Assembly (NCBI GenBank): GCA_027061705.1
Contig: JAMOVB010000100.1
Coordinates: forward strand, 1-8,200
Source of the DNA: Desulfurococcales archaeon
GTDB lineage: Archaea > Thermoproteota > Thermoprotei_A > Sulfolobales > NBVN01
DNA: 8,200 bases
Direction: 5' to 3'
Under the pieces are notes generated by a model. The model worked only from the letters and a program-made list of their open reading frames with translations. It was not told the origin of the DNA and did not search any database. Position numbers and translations under genes: made by a program. Shown one piece after another: positions 4,906 to 8,200 of the stretch (position 1 is the stretch's first letter; each line of letters begins with the position of its first letter).

Positions 4906-5985
4906 CTACCCACTACGCATCCTACCTACGGTAGTCTTCCCGATAGCTATTGCTGAGGACCGGAACACGTCGCCGAGCTTAATTTTGAGGAATGCCTCCT
5001 TCAACGCATCGGCAGGTGAGAGCCTGATGTGAGGTACCGCATTAAGTTCGGCAGTACCTTCTCTTTGTATGAGGTATGTTCCAACAGCGTTCCCTAGCTT
5101 AACACCGGCTATTAGGTCCTTCAGCGCGCGGGGTTTCATCCTCCCTATCTTATACAGCATTCTCGCTAGTAGCTTAACCGTGAAGAGCTTGACTAGGGGG
5201 GCATACCTCGACTCGACGATCTTAGTCAGAGCTACGTGTGATGCTGTGGAATTCAGTAGTTTGAATCCCGAGTATCTGGCGAAGGTCGCGCTGTGTAGGT
5301 GGAACCCAGCAACTATTGGCAGGCTGATGCAGAAGAACCCCTCCCTCCACAGCCTTATGCCGACGAGTACGTCGTCAAAGTAGGCCGGTATTGCCTCGAC
5401 GAATAGCTTACGCCCCATACCGCTCAGCTTGAGCGCCTCATACCTTAGTACGGATAGGGCGCCGCTCAAGTAAGTGACTGGTGTTGGGGATCTGATGCGC
5501 TCCTTGAGTGAGCGAGTGGCTAGTAACTCGTCTATCAAGCCTCCGGCATTGTCTATGTCTTGAGTTGGTTTGAGGATGATGCCCTGCACCCCGCCGACTC
5601 TGCGCCCTGCTCTTAACGCGTACTCAACTAACTCAGCAACGCCTTCGGGGTTTAGGACAACGTCATTATTCATAGGCATTATCAGGTCGGCCTTCCCCGC
5701 AAGCCTATACGCTATATTCATACCGCCGGAGTACCCCCAGTTCCTTCCCGTTCTGACGAACGCGTAGGTTGCTGGGTACTCACGCCTTAATTCCGAGGTT
5801 AATGCCCTGACGAGCGCGTCGCTACCGTCTGTTGAGTGATTATCAACCACTACGACGTTAACCTCAACACCCCTTCTAACTAGGCGTGAGGCGAGCATGC
5901 CTATCGACTTTAAAGAAAGCTTGAGAACGTCGCCTAAGTGTGAGCCGTTGTAGTTAAGCCATAGCACCGCCAGCCTCAGCGTCAC
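4906..5985 (-). CDS. Family 2 glycosyltransferase (GT-A fold)
   Basis: Predicted to transfer a sugar from a nucleotide-sugar donor to a glycan, glycolipid or glycoprotein precursor at the cytoplasmic face of the membrane. The 359-residue protein begins with the GT2 strand LAVLWLNYNG (5-14). VVVDNHSTDGS (45-55) is the nucleotide-binding segment. GRNWGYSGGMNIAY (80-93) and MPMNNDVVL (103-111), with NND in the DxD position, follow. FDDVLVGIRLWREG (203-216) carries the acidic pair expected for the catalytic base, and GFHLHSATF (227-235) is the usual histidine segment. The pattern resembles rhamnosyltransferase-like COG1216 proteins. The last 120 residues are outside the core; I see no transmembrane helix, only a basic C terminus that could lie against the membrane. 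The GTG at 5985 has AGGTG seven bases upstream. There is no sugar-synthesis or transport gene beside it, so the glycan is unknown. It ends 20 bases from the convergent tRNA-Arg. Confidence 0.93.
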   Translation of the reverse strand: MTLRLAVLWLNYNGSHLGDVLKLSLKSIGMLASRLVRRGVEVNVVVVDNHSTDGSDALVRALTSELRREYPATYAFVRTGRNWGYSGGMNIAYRLAGKADLIMPMNNDVVLNPEGVAELVEYALRAGRRVGGVQGIILKPTQDIDNAGGLIDELLATRSLKERIRSPTPVTYLSGALSVLRYEALKLSGMGRKLFVEAIPAYFDDVLVGIRLWREGFFCISLPIVAGFHLHSATFARYSGFKLLNSTASHVALTKIVESRYAPLVKLFTVKLLARMLYKIGRMKPRALKDLIAGVKLGNAVGTYLIQREGTAELNAVPHIRLSPADALKEAFLKIKLGDVFRSSAIAIGKTTVGRMRSG

Positions 5986-5992
5986 GTCAGGG

Positions 5993-5997
5993 CACCT
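5993..5997 (-). promoter_or_regulatory. Ribosome binding site of the glycosyltransferase
   Basis: AGGTG on the minus strand, seven bases before the GTG at 5985. It decides this start: the same frame is closed by TAA just upstream, and no ATG is available nearby. Confidence 0.6.
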
Positions 5998-6041
5998 AAG
6001 TTAGTTAAGGGCGGTGTCCTTTCATAACGTTGCGTTAATGT

Positions 6042-6054
6042 GGGGATTATAAGC
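6042..6054 (-). promoter_or_regulatory. TATA box of the glycosyltransferase gene
   Basis: Minus-strand GCTTATAATCCCC, about 63 bases before the start codon. It predicts transcription from about 6022 and a leader of some 36 bases that includes the AGGTG site, in contrast to the leaderless genes nearby. CCTTAACTAAC (6001-6011, minus) is a weaker alternative. Confidence 0.5.
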
Positions 6055-6099
6055 AACTTAACGCGGCCCTCATCGCTCAGAAGCCTTAAGTGGGGGTAG

Positions 6100-6112
6100 G
6101 GGAAAAATACCT
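6100..6112 (-). terminator. Probable oligo-T terminator of the B12-type radical SAM gene
   Basis: On the minus strand GGTATTTTTCCCC lies about 40 bases after the TGA of the gene that ends at 6148. Archaeal intrinsic termination is usually at T-runs without need of a strong hairpin. The run is only five T, so it is a modest candidate. Confidence 0.4.
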
Positions 6113-6147
6113 CTGTTTCCTTAGGCTAGCGTGAGTAACCGCCAGCT

Positions 6148-7785
6148 TCAGGCCGGAACCAGCCTTGCCTTGATCTTCGACTTCGTGGTGTCGAGTATGG
6201 TCTTCAATATCGTTCTGGTTAGGTTGCGTGCTCCCCTGATGTTTATCTTAGCGAACACCTCCTCAACGATCTCCGGGTTCTCCTGAATACCTTCTATCCA
6301 TGCATGCATTGCCTTGAGAGCCTTATCGATCAGCGCCGACACTATCTTATTTATGAGCGGGTTACGCGTCCTTATTAGGGTCCTCACTATGTCCTTTGAG
6401 AACTTCAGACTAAGCTTCCATCCGCGCACCATGCATTCCAGCGCCTCACGCGGTAGTTGCGTTAGGTGCAGGAACTTGGCCTCCCTCTCTATTAGGGTTC
6501 CTCCCATAGGTATTAGAAGCAGCGGGAACGTCCACCCCTTGAACCCCTCGTCGTCAAGCCTGTCGAGCAACTCTATAGTCTTTATGTAGTCGTCAGCCGT
6601 CGCGTCGGGATATCCTATGAGGTACGTGTAGCACGGGTACCAGTAGGCGTCGTTGAATATCTTGGAGGCCTCAACAACTACCCAGGGCCAGTCCTTCGCC
6701 TTCCACGGGTAAACCTTACCGTTGAAGTACTTGGAAACTATTCTAGGGCTCCCCGACTCGAGGCCGACCTGCGGGAACAGCGGCTTACGCTCGCTGAGTC
6801 CCTGAATTTCTGATATGTACTTGACAGCGTCCTTAAGCACTATCGCTGAAGCGCATGAGACGTGGCTGAACCCCAGCACATCAATGCCGTACCTCTCAGC
6901 TATGGGCCATATGGTGTCGTAAAGCTTCTTGACAGCGTCGGCGTTAAGGTTAAGCCCCTGAGCGCCGTAGAGCAGCACGTCCTCGGTTATGAAGCCCGTT
7001 GACTTCATGCCGTGGGACAGGTTAAACTCAACTTCCTTGGCGATCTTCTCAAGCGGTATTGACCTAAACCTCCACATCGTTGGGCTGCAGAACCTACATC
7101 TTCTCGGACACCCACGCGTTATCTGCACCTGCCCGTTGCGTGATGGCGTCACTATGAGTGGAATGCGCTCCGCAGGCACCGGCTCGCCATGCACGTACCT
7201 GGGAACCTCCTCGCCGTTCAGTAGCTTCTTAACCACTATGGGGAACGTTAACTCGCCCTCACCGTCGTAGAGTACGTCGATATCGTACCTGTCCTCAAGC
7301 CCCCTAAGCTGCCATACTCCCGGCCCCCCAACGACTAGCTTGAACTTATACTTCCGCTTTAGCGACCTTATCAAGCCGATCGTGCGCTCGAACTCTATCT
7401 CAGTGCATGACTTGCCGCCGCCGGCCATCGACCTAAGCGTCCAGCTTACCGGCGCTAAGCCCTTAGGATCTAGGACGTGCAGTGCCACTATCTCCGTGTC
7501 CTTATCCACAACCTTCCTTAACATGTGCGGCGGCGTTATCATAACCTCGTCCCTACTGAATCCTGCCGCCAGCAGCGCCGCCTCAACCTTACTTATGCCG
7601 TAGGGCGCGAACTTCGCTCTCCCGTCCTCGTCAGTCGCCGCCTTAGGCGTCAGTACGAAGTACTCGACGAACTCCGGAATTAACCTACACGACATACACA
7701 GCCCGAAGCCGAAGAGGTCCGCGCCGTTGTAGTCCGTGAACACGGCCTGATCGGCGGTCAAGACGATTCTAACCGTCCCGACCAC
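6148..7785 (-). CDS. B12-binding-type radical SAM enzyme (COG1032-like), substrate unknown
   Basis: A 545-residue enzyme with an N-terminal Rossmann/B12-type region, a radical SAM core and a helical C-terminal region. The N-terminal part begins RIVLTADQAVFTDYNG and includes APYGISKVEAALLAAGF (60-76); VVGGPGVWQL (151-160) and VLYDGEGELTFP (171-182) are the conserved end of the B12-like domain. I see no clear DxHxxG motif, so cobalamin, if bound, may be base-off without a histidine ligand. The radical SAM motif is C226-x3-C230-x2-C233 in TRGCPRRCRFC. GLESGSPRI (341-349) and YLIGYPDATADDY (388-400) are typical COG1032 core segments. Residues 450-545 are a charged, mostly helical region. B12 radical SAM enzymes methylate unreactive carbons or modify lipids, cofactors and natural products; a lipid role (as for archaeal GDGT ring synthases) is a guess. 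GTG at 7785 fits a leaderless start. No partner gene adjoins it. Confidence 0.9.
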   Translation of the reverse strand: MVGTVRIVLTADQAVFTDYNGADLFGFGLCMSCRLIPEFVEYFVLTPKAATDEDGRAKFAPYGISKVEAALLAAGFSRDEVMITPPHMLRKVVDKDTEIVALHVLDPKGLAPVSWTLRSMAGGGKSCTEIEFERTIGLIRSLKRKYKFKLVVGGPGVWQLRGLEDRYDIDVLYDGEGELTFPIVVKKLLNGEEVPRYVHGEPVPAERIPLIVTPSRNGQVQITRGCPRRCRFCSPTMWRFRSIPLEKIAKEVEFNLSHGMKSTGFITEDVLLYGAQGLNLNADAVKKLYDTIWPIAERYGIDVLGFSHVSCASAIVLKDAVKYISEIQGLSERKPLFPQVGLESGSPRIVSKYFNGKVYPWKAKDWPWVVVEASKIFNDAYWYPCYTYLIGYPDATADDYIKTIELLDRLDDEGFKGWTFPLLLIPMGGTLIEREAKFLHLTQLPREALECMVRGWKLSLKFSKDIVRTLIRTRNPLINKIVSALIDKALKAMHAWIEGIQENPEIVEEVFAKINIRGARNLTRTILKTILDTTKSKIKARLVPA

Positions 7786-7810
7786 CTCAAATGTATGAAT
7801 TTGTATTGAA

Positions 7811-7822
7811 GAATTTATTCCC
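7811..7822 (-). promoter_or_regulatory. TATA box of the B12-type radical SAM gene
   Basis: Minus-strand GGGAATAAATTC, centred about 30 bases before the GTG at 7785, so the message should start within a few bases of the first codon. GAGGTGG overlaps the start codon itself and is therefore unlikely to act as a Shine-Dalgarno site for it. Confidence 0.5.
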
Positions 7823-7872
7823 TACGCCGGTAAGCGTAAATACCCGCTTTTTAAATGATGCCTTAACACGCG

Positions 7873-7885
7873 CGGCATAAAGCGT
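7873..7885 (+). promoter_or_regulatory. TATA box of the carboxyltransferase gene
   Basis: CGGCATAAAGCG is centred about 54 bases before the ATG at 7932, which predicts a leader of about 28 bases carrying the GGGGTGG ribosome site. CTTTTTAAATG (7848-7858) is a second AT-rich box further upstream and could serve instead. Confidence 0.4.
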
Positions 7886-7919
7886 TTTTCCCCAACCTCG
7901 AACACATCAAAAAGATGGC

Positions 7920-7926
7920 GGGGTGG
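7920..7926 (+). promoter_or_regulatory. Ribosome binding site of the carboxyltransferase
   Basis: GGGGTGG, five bases before the ATG at 7932. It supports that ATG over the in-frame GTG at 7923, which lies inside the site. Confidence 0.6.
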
Positions 7927-7931
7927 CCACC

Positions 7932-8200
7932 ATGGTTAAGATAATCGACACGACGTTGAGGGACGCTCACCAGTCGCTAATAGCGACTAGGTTCAGAACC
8001 GAGGATATGATACCCATCGCAGACCTGATAGATAAGGTAGGGTTCTACTCCCTCGAGGTTTGGGGAGGTGCCACATTCGACTCCTGCATAAGGTACTTAA
8101 GGGAGGATCCTTGGGAGAGGCTTAAGACTCTTAGGAGGAGGATACGCAGGACTAAGCTTCAGATGCTGTTAAGGGGTCAGAACATCGTCGGGTATAGACA
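7932..8200 (+). CDS. Pyruvate/oxaloacetate carboxyltransferase subunit (PycB/OadA-like), cut by the window end
   Basis: The first 89 codons of the carboxyltransferase subunit of a biotin-dependent enzyme: pyruvate carboxylase subunit B, oxaloacetate decarboxylase alpha, or the related transcarboxylase subunit. The start [17 protein letters not shown] (4-20) is the family signature; D11 in RDAHQS corresponds to a metal ligand of the carboxyltransferase TIM barrel. EVWGGATFD (42-50) and [14 protein letters not shown] (76-89) are the next conserved strands, the latter leading into the pyruvate/oxaloacetate site. The enzyme moves a carboxyl group between carboxybiotin and pyruvate. The family is about 450-600 residues long, so most of this protein, including any biotin domain, lies outside the window. 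Which direction it works in depends on partners not seen here: a biotin carboxylase subunit would favour anaplerotic pyruvate carboxylation. It is transcribed away from the B12-type radical SAM gene. Confidence 0.95.
   Translation, partial: MVKIIDTTLRDAHQSLIATRFRTEDMIPIADLIDKVGFYSLEVWGGATFDSCIRYLREDPWERLKTLRRRIRRTKLQMLLRGQNIVGYR

Noticed and set aside
4719..4956. Reading frames on both strands across tRNA-Arg
   Set aside because: They cover the tRNA, its intron and promoter, and one shows the same GGFEPPT artefact; none resembles a protein family.
7845..7931. A box C/D small RNA suggested by ATGATG near 7855
   Set aside because: The C box is imperfect and I find no matching D box (CTGA) at a suitable distance.

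Overview
This window looks like the chromosome of a thermophilic archaeon, most likely of the Thermoproteota/TACK side; I cannot fix the genus. The evidence is archaeal-type TATA boxes about 26 bases ahead of genes, several apparently leaderless genes with GTG or TTG starts, two tRNA genes with introns in the anticodon loop at the archaeal 37/38 position, an archaeal/eukaryal-type tryptophanyl-tRNA synthetase, AGG-rich arginine usage, and a single-domain KaiC/RadA-like ATPase carrying a mini-intein. Three of the four tRNAs encode their CCA end.

Layout. 1-850: tRNA-Ile(GAT), then a class I SAM methyltransferase. 865-2148 (minus): a KaiC-like ATPase interrupted by a 158-residue mini-intein. 2149-2256: a divergent promoter region with an inverted repeat, then tryptophanyl-tRNA synthetase (2257-3396, plus). 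3464-3575: tRNA-Ser(CGA) with a 23-base intron, converging on a COG1533-type radical SAM protein (3592-4509, minus). 4583-4885: tRNA-Leu(TAA, minus) and tRNA-Arg(CCT, plus, 48-base intron), divergent from a shared 89-base promoter region. 4906-5985 (minus): a family 2 glycosyltransferase. 6148-7785 (minus): a B12-binding-type radical SAM enzyme with a probable oligo-T terminator behind it. 7786-7931: a divergent promoter region. 7932 to the window end (plus): the first 89 codons of a pyruvate/oxaloacetate carboxyltransferase subunit.

The genes are mostly single transcription units, each with its own TATA box. They do not form one pathway: translation (four tRNAs and TrpRS), radical chemistry (two unrelated radical SAM enzymes), glycosylation, central carbon metabolism and a RecA-fold ATPase sit side by side. 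No stretch longer than about 165 bases lacks a gene. I see no CRISPR array, insertion sequence, phage gene or toxin-antitoxin pair.

The most interesting element is the mini-intein: it has a serine first residue, no homing endonuclease, and sits in the loop after the conserved Ser-Gln of the ATPase core. The orphan B12-type radical SAM enzyme and the atypical splice-site fold of the tRNA-Ser intron come next.
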